DNA of 57,714 bases from Acidaminococcus sp. CAG:917 (GTDB taxonomy: Bacteria; Bacillota; Clostridia; Christensenellales; CAG-917). A program made the translations under genes and the position numbers. The notes beneath the pieces were generated by a model that worked only from the letters and a program-made list of their open reading frames with translations, was not told the origin of the DNA and ran no database searches. The stretch covers positions 58,817 to 116,530 of the forward strand of contig FR901028.1 of NCBI GenBank assembly GCA_000437555.1. Direction: 5' to 3'. Positions 34,048 through 43,623 of this stretch are shown here, in pieces (position 1 is the stretch's first letter; the number at the start of each line of letters is the position of its first letter).

Positions 34048-35925
34048 TTATTTTTCGGGCGATGAATCGCAGTTACCGTCAAAAATCTTTTTCCATACGT
34101 CGGGACTTGTCATATCCGTATTAAGGTATTTACGCTTTGCGCTGTTAAACCCGAAAAGAAGAGCAAGCGACGCGCTTGACAGTTTAAATAAAGCGGCAAT
34201 ATCGGAAAATATGCTCTTTTTGGTTATAAATCCCGACTTAGTATGTTTGTTGTATTGCAACGCCTTTTTGACCTTATATAAATGTCGGGGGCGGCATTTT
34301 GTCATATCCACACACACAAAACGTCTTTTTGCTCCGTAGAATACCGAGGGAATCAGATGCCCGTTGAGCGTCAAAGCGGCGATGGAGCGGTTATATTTTT
34401 CGGGCTCGTAAAAAGTCATGGCGTCCGTGTCGTAGCCTGATTGCTTTAACTCGTCTTTGCTTAGCTGCTTTACGCTTTTTTCCCTTAAACTCATATGAAG
34501 TTTATCGGCAGGCGTTTCAAGCAAAAATTTCGGACCCTTTAAAAAGTCCTTCGCTCCACGGACGGCAAAGTCAACGGCAAAATATCTTAATTGGACAACC
34601 GATTTCGCCACCATTCGGGCAAGCTTTTTAATTGCGAAAAATACTCCGCCCTTTTTATGACGGCAATAAGTTATAAGCTCGTTTCTCAGCCAATAATAAT
34701 CGAGTTCGGGGACGTATTTATTTTCGAAACGCTCGTGCCACACCCCTATACCGTTGACAAGCAAAATTTCGCTTAGCGTCCGCATACCGTATTCGACGTC
34801 GTCGCCCTTTATAAAGTAAGGCATTGGCAAACCGTATTTTTTCGCTTTTGCCAAAGGAGTGCAAAGATACCACCAACCGCAGTATAGTACGTCTTCTTCT
34901 CTCTCATTTAACAAAAGGTCAAAATCCCGTGTAAGGTTGTAAAATCTGCCGTACGGAGCCTGCACTACGCCGTCGGTATACGCGCCCGACTCGAACTGCA
35001 TATATCTTTTGTCAAGACACAGCATCTGTCCGCCGATGGAAAGTTCGGACGGATTTGCGGCATAGCACATAAGCTTATATGTTTTATAGAGAACGCTCTC
35101 GTCAAACTGCAAGTCATCGTCCATCAAAAGAAAATGCGTAAAAGCGCCGACCTCTTGAAGATAAATTATTCCTCTTGTAAAACCGCCCGCGCCTCCCAGA
35201 TTCTTGTTTTTTATAACGGTTATCCCGTCGCCCGATATACCGCTCAACGTCCCTGCGTTATCGACTACCACCGCCTCGAACGCGCGTTTGATTTCACCGT
35301 CGCCCGCGAAAAATTGCGACAGTTTTTTTACGTTGTTCAAAACGTAGTTCTCCCTTTTATAGGTGCAAATAACTATTCCTATTTTGGGATTTGCCGTCCT
35401 GGCGTTTTCGGTAAAATAACTTCCGCTCAAAAATTTGCCTTTTTCGGAAAGGCATCGAAGTTTTAAATAAAAATATCCCTCTGCGCCTAAATTGTCGAGA
35501 TTGACCTTCAATTCGCATTCGCCCGAGGTTTTAACGCTATGCAAGACCTCGTTTTCTATCTCAATTGACTTTGCGCTGTCCTCTAAAATTTTTTCAAATT
35601 CTTCTTCGGGAGCAAAATCCCTTTTAGCGGCTTTTTCCTTTTTTGCCAGTCTTTCAAACTTATCCTTCTGTGAGGGATTAAAAGTCGATTTTATCAATTC
35701 CACGAAAAAATCGCCCTCTAAAACGAGGTGCGCTATAACGTCTTTAATGACCGTATGTTTTTTAATTTTAGAATAGGAAAAACAGTTGAAATAAGTATCA
35801 AAAGTGACTTCGTCGCCCTTTTTAAAACAAAGACAGCCCGAAATATTTCGGGCGTTTCCTTTGAAATATAGCCCCGACGAGCTGTCGTTTGCGTCGGGAA
35901 GGGTTAGCGAAAAAAGCTTATCCAT
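34048..35925 (-). CDS. GT2 glycosyltransferase, galactofuranosyltransferase-like
   Basis: The 625-residue product has an N-terminal beta-sandwich-like part (about 1-180), then a GT2 domain: IGIVICTYKRENYVL, AVVVDNAG, NKNLGGAGGFTRG, and the metal-binding LLMDDDLQFD. Further on WHERFENKYVP supplies a HExxF-type catalytic segment, as in the galactofuranosyltransferase GlfT2. A long C-terminal helical domain follows. The adjacent UDP-galactopyranose mutase gene makes the galactofuranose donor, so a galactofuranosyl polymerase or transferase is likely. The start overlaps the end of glf by 8 bp. It acts at the inner face of the membrane on lipid-linked glycan. Confidence 0.88.
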   Translation of the reverse strand: MDKLFSLTLPDANDSSSGLYFKGNARNISGCLCFKKGDEVTFDTYFNCFSYSKIKKHTVIKDVIAHLVLEGDFFVELIKSTFNPSQKDKFERLAKKEKAAKRDFAPEEEFEKILEDSAKSIEIENEVLHSVKTSGECELKVNLDNLGAEGYFYLKLRCLSEKGKFLSGSYFTENARTANPKIGIVICTYKRENYVLNNVKKLSQFFAGDGEIKRAFEAVVVDNAGTLSGISGDGITVIKNKNLGGAGGFTRGIIYLQEVGAFTHFLLMDDDLQFDESVLYKTYKLMCYAANPSELSIGGQMLCLDKRYMQFESGAYTDGVVQAPYGRFYNLTRDFDLLLNEREEDVLYCGWWYLCTPLAKAKKYGLPMPYFIKGDDVEYGMRTLSEILLVNGIGVWHERFENKYVPELDYYWLRNELITYCRHKKGGVFFAIKKLARMVAKSVVQLRYFAVDFAVRGAKDFLKGPKFLLETPADKLHMSLREKSVKQLSKDELKQSGYDTDAMTFYEPEKYNRSIAALTLNGHLIPSVFYGAKRRFVCVDMTKCRPRHLYKVKKALQYNKHTKSGFITKKSIFSDIAALFKLSSASLALLFGFNSAKRKYLNTDMTSPDVWKKIFDGNCDSSPEK

Positions 35926-37024
35926 TTAATTCTCTGCTTGCGGTATCGAGCGCATAGGCTATGACTTTATCCATATCAAAATATTTATAAGCTCCCAGCC
36001 TGCCTCCGAATATGACGTCGGGACGGGTTTGGGCAAGTGATAAATATTTTTGATAAAGCGCATTGTTTGAATCGTTGTTGACGGGATAATAAGGTTCGTC
36101 TCCCTTTTTCCATTCCTTGGAATATTCTTTGGAAATGACCGTCTTGGGCTGAGTGCCGAATTCAAAATGCTTGTGTTCTATTATTCTCGTATAGGGCACC
36201 TTTGCGTCCGTATAATTTACGACGGCATTGCCCTGATAATTATCCGTGTCGATAACCTCCGTTTCAAACCGAACGGAGCGGTATTCGAGTGCGCCGAGGC
36301 TGTAATCGAAAAAGCGGTCTATCATTCCCGAAAATACAGTCTTTGAAGCTATATCGGGATTATCTTTTATAAAATCGAAATAGTCTGTGTTTAACAGAAC
36401 CTTGGTTCCGTCAAGCATATTCTCCACCATCGAGGTGTATCCGCCCTCCGCAACGCCCTGATAGCGGTCGTTGAAATAGTTGTTATCATATATAAATCTT
36501 AAAGGCAGTCTTTTTATAATAAACGCCGGAAGCTCGCTGCAAGGTCTGCCCCATTGTTTTTCGGTGTAGCCCTTGATGAGCTTTTCGTAAACGTCCGTGC
36601 CCACAAGACTGAGCGCCTGTTCTTCGAGATTGGACGGTTCGGCGATGTTTAAATCGGCAATCTGCTTTTCGATAATCTGCTTTGCTTCTGCCGGCGTTTT
36701 GATATTCCACATTTTGGAAAACGTATTCATATTGAAGGGCAGATTATAAAGCTCGTCTTTATATATCGCCACGGGAGAATTTATATAATTGTTAAACTTC
36801 GCAAAACTGTTGACATACTGCCACACTCTCTCGTCCGAGGTATGAAAGATATGCGCTCCGTAAACGTGCACGTTTATGCCCTCGACGTTTTTCGTATATA
36901 CGTTTCCGGCTATGTGTCCCCTCTTTTCGATGACAAGACACTTCTTGCCCTTTTGCTTTGCTTCATAGGCGAACACGGCTCCGAAAAGTCCTGCCCCTAC
37001 TATAAGATAATCGTATTTTGCCAT
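35918..37024 (-). CDS. glf: UDP-galactopyranose mutase
   Basis: This FAD flavoenzyme converts UDP-galactopyranose to UDP-galactofuranose. The 368 residues show YDYLIVGAGLFGAVFA (FAD), KGKKCLVIEKRGHIAGN, VHVYGAHIFHTSDE, YTEKQWGR and the C-terminal GRLGAYKYFDMD, all family signatures. I use the ATG at 37024; a GTG 12 bp upstream is also open, but the ATG gives the usual Glf length. It lies between the GT2 gene and the ABC exporter and commits the locus to a galactofuranose-containing glycan. Confidence 0.95.
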   Translation of the reverse strand: MAKYDYLIVGAGLFGAVFAYEAKQKGKKCLVIEKRGHIAGNVYTKNVEGINVHVYGAHIFHTSDERVWQYVNSFAKFNNYINSPVAIYKDELYNLPFNMNTFSKMWNIKTPAEAKQIIEKQIADLNIAEPSNLEEQALSLVGTDVYEKLIKGYTEKQWGRPCSELPAFIIKRLPLRFIYDNNYFNDRYQGVAEGGYTSMVENMLDGTKVLLNTDYFDFIKDNPDIASKTVFSGMIDRFFDYSLGALEYRSVRFETEVIDTDNYQGNAVVNYTDAKVPYTRIIEHKHFEFGTQPKTVISKEYSKEWKKGDEPYYPVNNDSNNALYQKYLSLAQTRPDVIFGGRLGAYKYFDMDKVIAYALDTASRELNG

Positions 37025-37131
37025 TCTGTTTTCCACTTCTTTTTCTTTTTACTTCTTTATAACGCCGACGCTTAAACGCCCTGTTCGGTTTTGCGTTTAA
37101 TAATCGTTTGTTTTATTTAAGCTTGTCCCTT

Positions 37132-38070
37132 TTAAGGATTTTGTTTACAGTCGAGAGTATATGCGTCGGCGACCTCGTTGACGTCGCCCTCCATAAACAC
37201 TCTTCCGTCTTTGAGCCACACCGCTTTTTCGCAGAGGTCCTTGACGGATTGCATGGAATGGGATACGACGATAAACGTGACACCCGATTTTTTCAGTTCC
37301 GCAATTTTGTCTGCGCACTTCTGTCTGAAAGGAGCGTCGCCCACGCTGAGAATCTCGTCGACCAAAAGAATGTCGGGATTGACGTCCACCGCAATGGAAA
37401 AGCCGAGACGGGCAAGCATACCTGCCGAATAGTTTTTGAGCGGAACGCTCATAAACTTTTCCAGTTCGGAAAAGGCGACTATGCTGTCGTATTTTTTGTC
37501 CATTTCCTTTTTGGTAAAGCCGAGCATTGCCCCGTTAAGGTAAACGTTTTCCTTGCCCGATGCGTCCATATCGAACCCTGCGCCGAGTTTTAAAAGCGGC
37601 ACCATATTTCCACGGGTGAAGATTCTGCCCTCGGTAGGCTCCAAAATTCCCGAAATCAATCTCAAAAGCGTGCTTTTGCCTGCGCCGTTTCTGCCGATGA
37701 GCGCAACCGATTCGCCACGATAAACTTTGAGCGATACGTCCTTTACCGCCCAGAAGTCTTCGTATTTAATTTTGCGTTTTAAAAATTTTATGAAGTATTC
37801 TTTTATATTGTCGATTTTCTCCGTCAAAAGTCTGAATTTCATCGAAACGCATTTTGCGTCGACAAGCACGTTTTCGTCTTCCGTTTCCGAAACCTTTTCG
37901 TTTGCAAAAGGCAATATCAATTTTTTTTGTCTGTCATTTTCGGCGGCGCTAAAATCCCCGACGCTGCCCGTTGCCGTGCCGTTTTGCGTTTCGACGGATA
38001 AAGCGGAATTTGCGCTTCCGTCGGATTGAGGATTATCGTTTTTGACAAGCAAATCTTTTTCGTCCGACAT
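37132..38070 (-). CDS. ABC transporter ATPase for polysaccharide export
   Basis: The protein is a Wzt/TagH-type ATPase with Walker A IGRNGAGKSTLL, the signature KNYSAGMLARLGF, Walker B PDILLVDE followed by ILSVGDAPFRQKC, the typical motif of the glycan exporters. It has an unusual N-terminal extension of about 65 polar residues and ends soon after the ATPase domain, so the sugar-binding C-terminal domain of classical Wzt is absent. Likely start is the ATG at 38070 next to AGGTG (short spacing); a GTG at 38076 directly follows the permease stop. It forms the exporter with the upstream permease. Confidence 0.92.
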   Translation of the reverse strand: MSDEKDLLVKNDNPQSDGSANSALSVETQNGTATGSVGDFSAAENDRQKKLILPFANEKVSETEDENVLVDAKCVSMKFRLLTEKIDNIKEYFIKFLKRKIKYEDFWAVKDVSLKVYRGESVALIGRNGAGKSTLLRLISGILEPTEGRIFTRGNMVPLLKLGAGFDMDASGKENVYLNGAMLGFTKKEMDKKYDSIVAFSELEKFMSVPLKNYSAGMLARLGFSIAVDVNPDILLVDEILSVGDAPFRQKCADKIAELKKSGVTFIVVSHSMQSVKDLCEKAVWLKDGRVFMEGDVNEVADAYTLDCKQNP

Positions 38071-38076
38071 AAACAC

Positions 38077-38886
38077 CTAAATGTAAAGAATGAATTTTTT
38101 GCGCTGCCATCTGAAAACGAGATAGCCGACCAAGAACATCAATATACCCGCTCCGTAGCAGATGAGATGCTCCTGCCATGTGGGCACGATGCCCATAAGT
38201 ATATCCCTGAAATATGCAAGATAATGCGTCATGGGATTATAAGTCAAAACGCTCTGGACGTAATCGGGAAGAATCGTAGCCGCATAAAATACGGGGGTGA
38301 GATACATCCACAGCGTTAAAAACACGTTGTATAAATGCGAGACGTCTCTAAATCTGACGTAAAGAGTGCAAAGGAAAAAGGACAGCCCGAGACTGAATAA
38401 AAATATCGACGGAAGCCACGGCACGAACAGCATGAGCATAGTCGGGTGGAACGTGACTCCGTTGGGTATCCTTATCAACATCACGATAATGAGGGCAATG
38501 AGCGAAAAGCCGAAATTTACGACGGAAGAAAGCACGCTCGAAGTGGGAAAAACATAATACGGCACTCTCGTTTTCGTGAGCAGGTCATAGTTGTTTACCA
38601 TACAAGGCAATGCCTGCACGGTAGCCATTCGCATAAGCGTGAAAACAATGCTTCCCGAAAGAACGTAAACGGGATAATCCATATCTATTCCGTTTCTGCC
38701 GAAAATCTGAGAGAAGACAAACGCCAAAACAAGCATAGTGAGAAGCGGATTTAAAACCGTCCACAATACGCCCAAAAAAGAACGACGATACTGATTTTTT
38801 ATATTTTTCTTCACCATCGTCCACATAATGACGACGGATTTTTTAAATACCAATGCGTTGGCTTTTGACTTTTCGTGATTTACCAT
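38077..38886 (-). CDS. ABC transporter permease for polysaccharide export
   Basis: The 269-residue membrane protein has six predicted helices and the ABC-2 features of the Wzm/TagG family: KKNIKNQYRRSFLGVLWTVL near the N-terminus, then a NPLLTMLVLAFVFSQIFG helix and a C-terminal helix ending in a basic patch (YLVFRWQRKKFIL). It flips or exports the lipid-linked polymer together with the adjacent ATPase. It is the first gene of the minus-strand glycan operon and has the promoter at 38949-38977; GTAGGAT precedes the ATG. Confidence 0.93.
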   Translation of the reverse strand: MVNHEKSKANALVFKKSVVIMWTMVKKNIKNQYRRSFLGVLWTVLNPLLTMLVLAFVFSQIFGRNGIDMDYPVYVLSGSIVFTLMRMATVQALPCMVNNYDLLTKTRVPYYVFPTSSVLSSVVNFGFSLIALIIVMLIRIPNGVTFHPTMLMLFVPWLPSIFLFSLGLSFFLCTLYVRFRDVSHLYNVFLTLWMYLTPVFYAATILPDYVQSVLTYNPMTHYLAYFRDILMGIVPTWQEHLICYGAGILMFLVGYLVFRWQRKKFILYI

Positions 38887-38948
38887 TTTATCCTACCGAG
38901 CAAGAGCAAAAAATTCTGCCCTGCTTAAATGCTGTGTAAAGCCTGTAT

Positions 38949-38977
38949 ATTTTAGCATAGTGCGCCTTTAATGTCAA
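38949..38977 (-). promoter_or_regulatory. Promoter of the minus-strand glycan operon
   Basis: TTGACA (38972-38977) and TAAAAT (38949-38954) on the minus strand are 17 bp apart, about 60 bp ahead of the permease gene. Confidence 0.75.
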
Positions 38978-39417
38978 ACGTATGCAATCTTTAGAGAACC
39001 CTTTAATATTGTTGACAATTTAAAGAGCAATTTTTTCAATTTTTTTTATAATTTTGTTTATTTCATTTTCGTTTAATAATCTGCTGTTATAGTCGGGGTG
39101 CGATAAAGTTTAGCACAAATTTTCCTTCCCCCCTTTTAGCGGCAAAAGATAAACCTCGTTTTGTCTTTTGCCGCGTCTATTATAGGGAAATCTATTTCGG
39201 ACTTTTCGCACAAAGACGTCGTTAAATCTTTCGCATCAAAAATAAAAACTTATTTAAGCGTGAATATGAGTCAGTTTATCAGATACTCAAAAATGGCGAC
39301 AAAACGCAGGTAAGAGCTCGTTTTGTTTAATGACACAAAAAAGCAAAACTCAATTATCCTTGCCTTTTTTACTCTTTTTTGTTAAAATTCGGCTATAATA
39401 ATTATGAGGAAACATAA
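38978..39417. other. Divergent glycan-locus intergenic region
   Basis: About 440 bp without a gene between the two halves of the locus. It holds an inverted repeat GCGGCAAAAGA (39139-39149) / TCTTTTGCCGC (39164-39174) with a 14-base loop, no T-tail, and a TATAAT (39394-39399) for the plus-strand gene without a clear -35. A second TTGACA is seen at 39014 without a matching -10 at normal distance. Confidence 0.5.
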
Positions 39418-40887
39418 TTGAATACGTCTAAAACAAGAGAAAAAATAGAAAACGGAATCGGCAAAATTCCGGCTAAGATAAAAGACTTTTTTTATTCCGA
39501 CGTTTATATTTTAGCGGTGGCATTGATTTCGTTTATTGCATGGGCAAGCGGAATTATCGCTTTAGGGTTTATTCTTATAATACTTATTGCGTCTTTTGCT
39601 TTGATAATAATCGATGACGCCCAACCTATGTTTCCGCTTTTATTTTTCGTTCCTTTTTGCATTTCCGACACGACCGACATTTCGCAGTATTACCCTCTGC
39701 TCCCCTTTTTGGCAATCCTTATTGCGGCGCTTGTCTTTCATATAGTTTTTTACCGACCGAAAAAGTTTAAAACGGGCGAGGCGTTTTATTCTCAGATTGC
39801 CGTTTCCGTCGCCCTTATATTGGGCGGCTGCACCTCCGTTTCGGCGCAAAGATATCTCGGAGCGCTTTCTTACACATTGTTGCTCGGCGTGGGCGTGCTC
39901 TTTGTTTACGTCGTTTTCAGGAATTATATTAAAAATTCAAAGATTGATTCATACGATTATATGGCGAAGACGCTGATGTATATGGGGCTTGTCATGGTGC
40001 TTCAGATTTTCACCTATTACGCCCGCCACCGTTTCGGCACGGATATTTCCACATGGAACGCCTATGAATGGATAAATCTCGGTTGGGGCATCGACAACAA
40101 CGCGGCGACGTTGTTGCTCATTGCCGCTCCGGCAACGTTTTATCTGTCGACAAAATCGCATCGACCTTTCCCATTTCTTCTATTAGGATTTGTGCAATAT
40201 GCCGCCATAATACTCTCGTTTTCGAGAGGCTCTATATTGGTGGCGCTTGTCACCGCGCCTTTTGTAGTTCTTTTGACGCTGTGGAAAGCCGAAAACAAAT
40301 GGGAAACGTTTATCGTTTGCGCCGCCGCGGTTATGTTTGTATTTGTGGCAATCTTGGCTCTGTATAAAGAAATTAATGCCATGACGGCACAGATTTTTGT
40401 AGACGGAATTTCATCGAACAGCAGAGTAGCGCTTTACCTTGAGGCGCTCGAGTGTTTTAAAAATCATCCGCTTTTCGGAGTGGGAGGAGGATATAACGGC
40501 ACTAACTTTGAAAATCACGTCGTCGAGGTCGTTTTTTATTGGTTCCATTCCACACCCTTTGAAATCATAGGCGGCTACGGACTTTTGGGTATAGCGGCAT
40601 ACGGATACAATTATTATAAGAGAATAAAAGTCACCACAAGGGATATGTTCAAAGATTCCTTTACGCAGTTTATTATACTTTCCGTTCTGGGGTTTGAACT
40701 CTATTCGCTTGTCGATACGGGCACTTTTGTTCCCATACCCAATATGTTTATAATATTCTCGCTTATGGCTCTTATGGAATTCGTGCAGCAAAACGACAAA
40801 TCTATAAACAAATTTTTGAGCGGCAACAGTCAGTGTGCATATTGCCGAATTGCACGCCAAAGGGCAAATATCCGCAAAGCCGCATAG
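39418..40887 (+). CDS. O-antigen ligase / polymerase-like membrane protein
   Basis: The 489-residue protein has about ten to twelve membrane helices and a large loop before the last helices with FKNHPLFGVGGGYNG and WFHSTPFEIIGGYGLLG, the PF04932 (WaaL/Wzy) pattern including the loop His residue. Such proteins join or polymerise lipid-linked oligosaccharides outside the membrane. The start is TTG at 39418 with GAGGA seven bases upstream and no alternative ATG close by. It is transcribed away from the exporter genes and towards the priming transferase. Confidence 0.85.
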   Translation: MNTSKTREKIENGIGKIPAKIKDFFYSDVYILAVALISFIAWASGIIALGFILIILIASFALIIIDDAQPMFPLLFFVPFCISDTTDISQYYPLLPFLAILIAALVFHIVFYRPKKFKTGEAFYSQIAVSVALILGGCTSVSAQRYLGALSYTLLLGVGVLFVYVVFRNYIKNSKIDSYDYMAKTLMYMGLVMVLQIFTYYARHRFGTDISTWNAYEWINLGWGIDNNAATLLLIAAPATFYLSTKSHRPFPFLLLGFVQYAAIILSFSRGSILVALVTAPFVVLLTLWKAENKWETFIVCAAAVMFVFVAILALYKEINAMTAQIFVDGISSNSRVALYLEALECFKNHPLFGVGGGYNGTNFENHVVEVVFYWFHSTPFEIIGGYGLLGIAAYGYNYYKRIKVTTRDMFKDSFTQFIILSVLGFELYSLVDTGTFVPIPNMFIIFSLMALMEFVQQNDKSINKFLSGNSQCAYCRIARQRANIRKAA

Positions 40888-41054
40888 ACCGTAAAACTAA
40901 AACCGCCATATAAGGGCACAAAACCAAGCGATATCCGCCCGACTTATTCCCATTTAAAGAGCATAGGCTTAAGGCGTTAAAACAAAAATAAAAATCAAAA
41001 GATACCACCGTCAAATTCGTTGTTTTCGTCTTCGTTTTGCGGTAAAATGAACTT

Positions 41055-41813
41055 ATGATAATAATATACAGATTTTTAAAATCTTTACTCGACAAAATTT
41101 TTGCGCTTATCGGCATTATAATTTTTATGCCGCTTATTATCATACTTTCAATCGCAGTAGCCATAGATAGCAAGGGCCCCGCCATTTTCCTGCAAGAGAG
41201 AGTGGGTAAAGGCGAAAAGATTTTTAAAATGGTCAAATTCCGCACTATGCGCACGACGGGTATTCCATTCGACATAAACAACCCGGTTATAGAAGACGAT
41301 AATCAAAACCTTACCAAGGTAGGCAGGTTTATAAGACGTTTTAAACTTGACGAATTTTTGCAACTTTTTAACGTGCTTAAAGGTGATATGAGTTTTATAG
41401 GTCCCCGCCCTTTGCTCCCCGTTTATTTAGAGCAGTATCAGCCGTGGGAAAAGGAAAAGTTTAAACTAAAACCCGGTATGAGCGGGCTTGCCCAAGTCAA
41501 CGGAAACGGCCACCTTTCGGGAGCGGAAAGAAGCTACTATGACGTGTTGTATATAAAAAAGGAAAATCCTTTTACCGATTTGGGTATTGTTTTTAAAACG
41601 CTTTTAGTCGTTCTGCGCGGAGAAGAAAAATACTTAAGGCACGTAAGCGAAAAAGAACTGAACTTAATTAGCGAGGAATTTGAAACTACGGGAAAAATTT
41701 CAAGAAAAAAATATAAAGCGTGCTCCGAAGGTATTAAAGTTAAAAAGGATTCCGAAACAAAAGGCGATAGTTCTACAAAAGCTGAATCGCCCGACAAAAC
41801 TTATGGCGAATAA
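41055..41813 (+). CDS. Priming sugar-phosphate transferase
   Basis: The 252-residue product is of the bacterial sugar transferase family (WcaJ/PglC core, PF02397): one N-terminal membrane helix (LDKIFALIGIIIFMPLIIIL), then FLQERVGKGEKIFKMVKFRTM, the basic RRFKLDEFLQLFNVLKGDMSFIGPRP cut here to show KGDMSFIGPRP, and PGMSGLAQVNG. It moves a sugar phosphate from a nucleotide sugar to undecaprenyl phosphate, the first step of glycan assembly. The last 50 residues are a charged Lys/Ser tail not needed for the fold. The ribosome binding site is weak. Terminator-like sequence after it is not clear. Confidence 0.92.
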   Translation: MIIIYRFLKSLLDKIFALIGIIIFMPLIIILSIAVAIDSKGPAIFLQERVGKGEKIFKMVKFRTMRTTGIPFDINNPVIEDDNQNLTKVGRFIRRFKLDEFLQLFNVLKGDMSFIGPRPLLPVYLEQYQPWEKEKFKLKPGMSGLAQVNGNGHLSGAERSYYDVLYIKKENPFTDLGIVFKTLLVVLRGEEKYLRHVSEKELNLISEEFETTGKISRKKYKACSEGIKVKKDSETKGDSSTKAESPDKTYGE

Positions 41814-41997
41814 AGTACAAATACGTTTTATTTGATTTCAGGAAGGCAAAATACCCGCCGGTTTTTGTCTTCTTTTTTTATAGCTTCTTTTAGTTTTATA
41901 TTCCAAAATATGGAAAAAATTTTTTAAATTATTTCCTTTTTTTGCTTTTAATTATGAGGAAAGTGATATACAATATTAATAATAAACGGAGGGGTAT

Positions 41998-42177
41998 ATG
42001 ATAGCGACGACAGATATTCAAACAATGCGCAACGAATTGAAACAAAAGAGCGAAAATCTTTTTAATGCCCTTATCGATTGCAATACACAGGAAGAATTTG
42101 ACGATTTGCGCTCCGCATATATCGAAACGGTAAAACAGCTCGAAGCTTTAGACGACTCTATCCCTAAACGAGGCTAA
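41998..42177 (+). CDS. Small coiled-coil protein, 59 residues
   Basis: An ATG at 41998 preceded by GGAGGGG opens a 59-codon frame ending TAA at 42175. The product is nearly all helix with regular hydrophobic spacing (MRNELKQKSENLFNALID, then EEFDDLRSAYIETVKQLEAL), so it could form a short coiled coil or helical hairpin. I do not recognise it. It has its own strong terminator 10 bp downstream and an AT-rich upstream with TACAAT near 41969, so it looks like a real monocistronic gene. Confidence 0.7.
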   Translation: MIATTDIQTMRNELKQKSENLFNALIDCNTQEEFDDLRSAYIETVKQLEALDDSIPKRG

Positions 42178-42186
42178 ACGAAATTA

Positions 42187-42212
42187 AAAACAACGCCAAG
42201 CGTTGTTTTTTT
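42187..42212 (+). terminator. Intrinsic terminator of the 59-residue gene
   Basis: The stem ACAACGC / GCGTTGT with loop CAA is followed by seven T. Confidence 0.9.
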
Positions 42213-42385
42213 ATACTTTTATTTCTTTTCATTCTATCGTTAAATTGCCTTTACGGTTTGTTGCCCTATACTTTGCTGTCTGAACGGATAATACGCTTTT
42301 TAAAGATTTTGTTTGTTTTTTAATTTATATCCTTGATTTAATAGTTTGACCTTTTTATAAAAGCATAATTTTAAAATTTAATAAT

Positions 42386-43357
42386 TTAATATTGCTTTAA
42401 TATATCCGACAGCATTTCTTTAAACCGGTCAATCACGGCTGCGGGCGATACGATTTTAAGTCTGTTTTTAAATGTGGCGCACCAAGCAAAAAAAGTAGGG
42501 CTTATCTGCACGTTTACGGTGACGTCAAATTTGCCGTCGGAGCATGCCGTCATCTTAACTTTTTCACCGAAACGGTCGACGATAATCGTTGACATGGAAT
42601 TGTCACATCTCAGCGTCACCTTTTCGCTCTCCCCGAAAAACATCGAGAAACTTTGCCTTGGGTGCTTGTTATAATTGAAACTCTTTACACACTCAGACGG
42701 TTTGATATCCTCGTCGGTAACGGTTACGTCTTCCGTTTTGTCTATGCGGTAGCTTGACAGTTCATCGTGATTGTCGCTGTATGCCACGAGATAATAGTTA
42801 TCCTCGCTTATCACCAAAGCCACGGGATTCAATATATATTTAGCCCCGCCTTTGCGATATACTTTTTTGCCGTTTATGTCGAAATCGAAATATTTAAACG
42901 AAACCTTCTTTTTTAAACTTATGCCGTCCAACAGAGTATCGACGCTGTAAAAAACCTTATCGTTCGAATGCTTTACCGCATCAAAACAGACAACTCCTCT
43001 TTTTAAAAGTTCTCCTTTATAGGGTCCCGCCTTGCGCGCTATTTTTTCGGCAAGCGAATCGGTCTTTTTAGCGGAAATAAACCTTGCCGCCTCCACCGCG
43101 TCAAGCAAAATTTTCAGTTCCGCCACGTCGAAGTCGGAATTGACAAGATAATATCCGCTGCTATATCCCATTCTTACCTTGACAACGTCGTAGCCGTTTT
43201 CCGCCAAAACTTTAAAATCGTCATAGAGAGCCTTTCTTTCCGCCTCGATTCCCTCTGAATAGAGAGCCTCGGATATCTCTGACAGCGTGAGCGGATGTGA
43301 TTCATCGCTTTTTGTTTTAAGTATTTCAATTAGCTTTAAAATTCTTTCTTTCGCCAT
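42386..43357 (-). CDS. WYL-domain transcriptional regulator
   Basis: The 323-residue product has an N-terminal winged helix (KERILKLIEILKTKSDESHP and LTLSEISEALYSEG), a linker, a WYL domain (KYILNPVALVISEDNYYLVAYS) and the WCX C-terminal extension. WYL proteins bind nucleic acids or small ligands and regulate transcription, sometimes of defence or DNA-damage genes. No partner genes are adjacent; a terminator lies just upstream and another gene-free gap downstream, so it is expressed alone. Confidence 0.9.
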   Translation of the reverse strand: MAKERILKLIEILKTKSDESHPLTLSEISEALYSEGIEAERKALYDDFKVLAENGYDVVKVRMGYSSGYYLVNSDFDVAELKILLDAVEAARFISAKKTDSLAEKIARKAGPYKGELLKRGVVCFDAVKHSNDKVFYSVDTLLDGISLKKKVSFKYFDFDINGKKVYRKGGAKYILNPVALVISEDNYYLVAYSDNHDELSSYRIDKTEDVTVTDEDIKPSECVKSFNYNKHPRQSFSMFFGESEKVTLRCDNSMSTIIVDRFGEKVKMTACSDGKFDVTVNVQISPTFFAWCATFKNRLKIVSPAAVIDRFKEMLSDILKQY

Positions 43358-43387
43358 ATCGGTTTTAATATATCATAAAAAGAATAA

Positions 43388-43426
43388 AATAAAAAGGCAA
43401 ACAAGTTATTTTGTCGCCTTTTTATT
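43388..43426 (-). terminator. Terminator upstream of the WYL gene
   Basis: AATAAAAAGGC / GCCTTTTTATT with a 17-base loop is T-rich on the minus strand. It would end transcription from the gene at 43624-43932. Confidence 0.7.
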
Positions 43427-43623
43427 CTTCGCGCCCGATTTGGAGAATACTTTTTACGGCGCGAAAAGCTTTTTATTTGTATGACAAAACGTTTTTTGAA
43501 ATTATCTTATATATCTGCCTCACCTGCTTGTTATTGATATACCCTTAAAAGTTTAACTCAACCCGTGTTTTTATTTCTCGGTTAAAACAACCGTTTATTA
43601 TACTTTACCGCAATATAGTCCGT

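Noticed and set aside
39139..39174. Inverted repeat as terminator
   Set aside because: No T-run on either side and no gene ending nearby; listed only as a repeat in the divergent gap.
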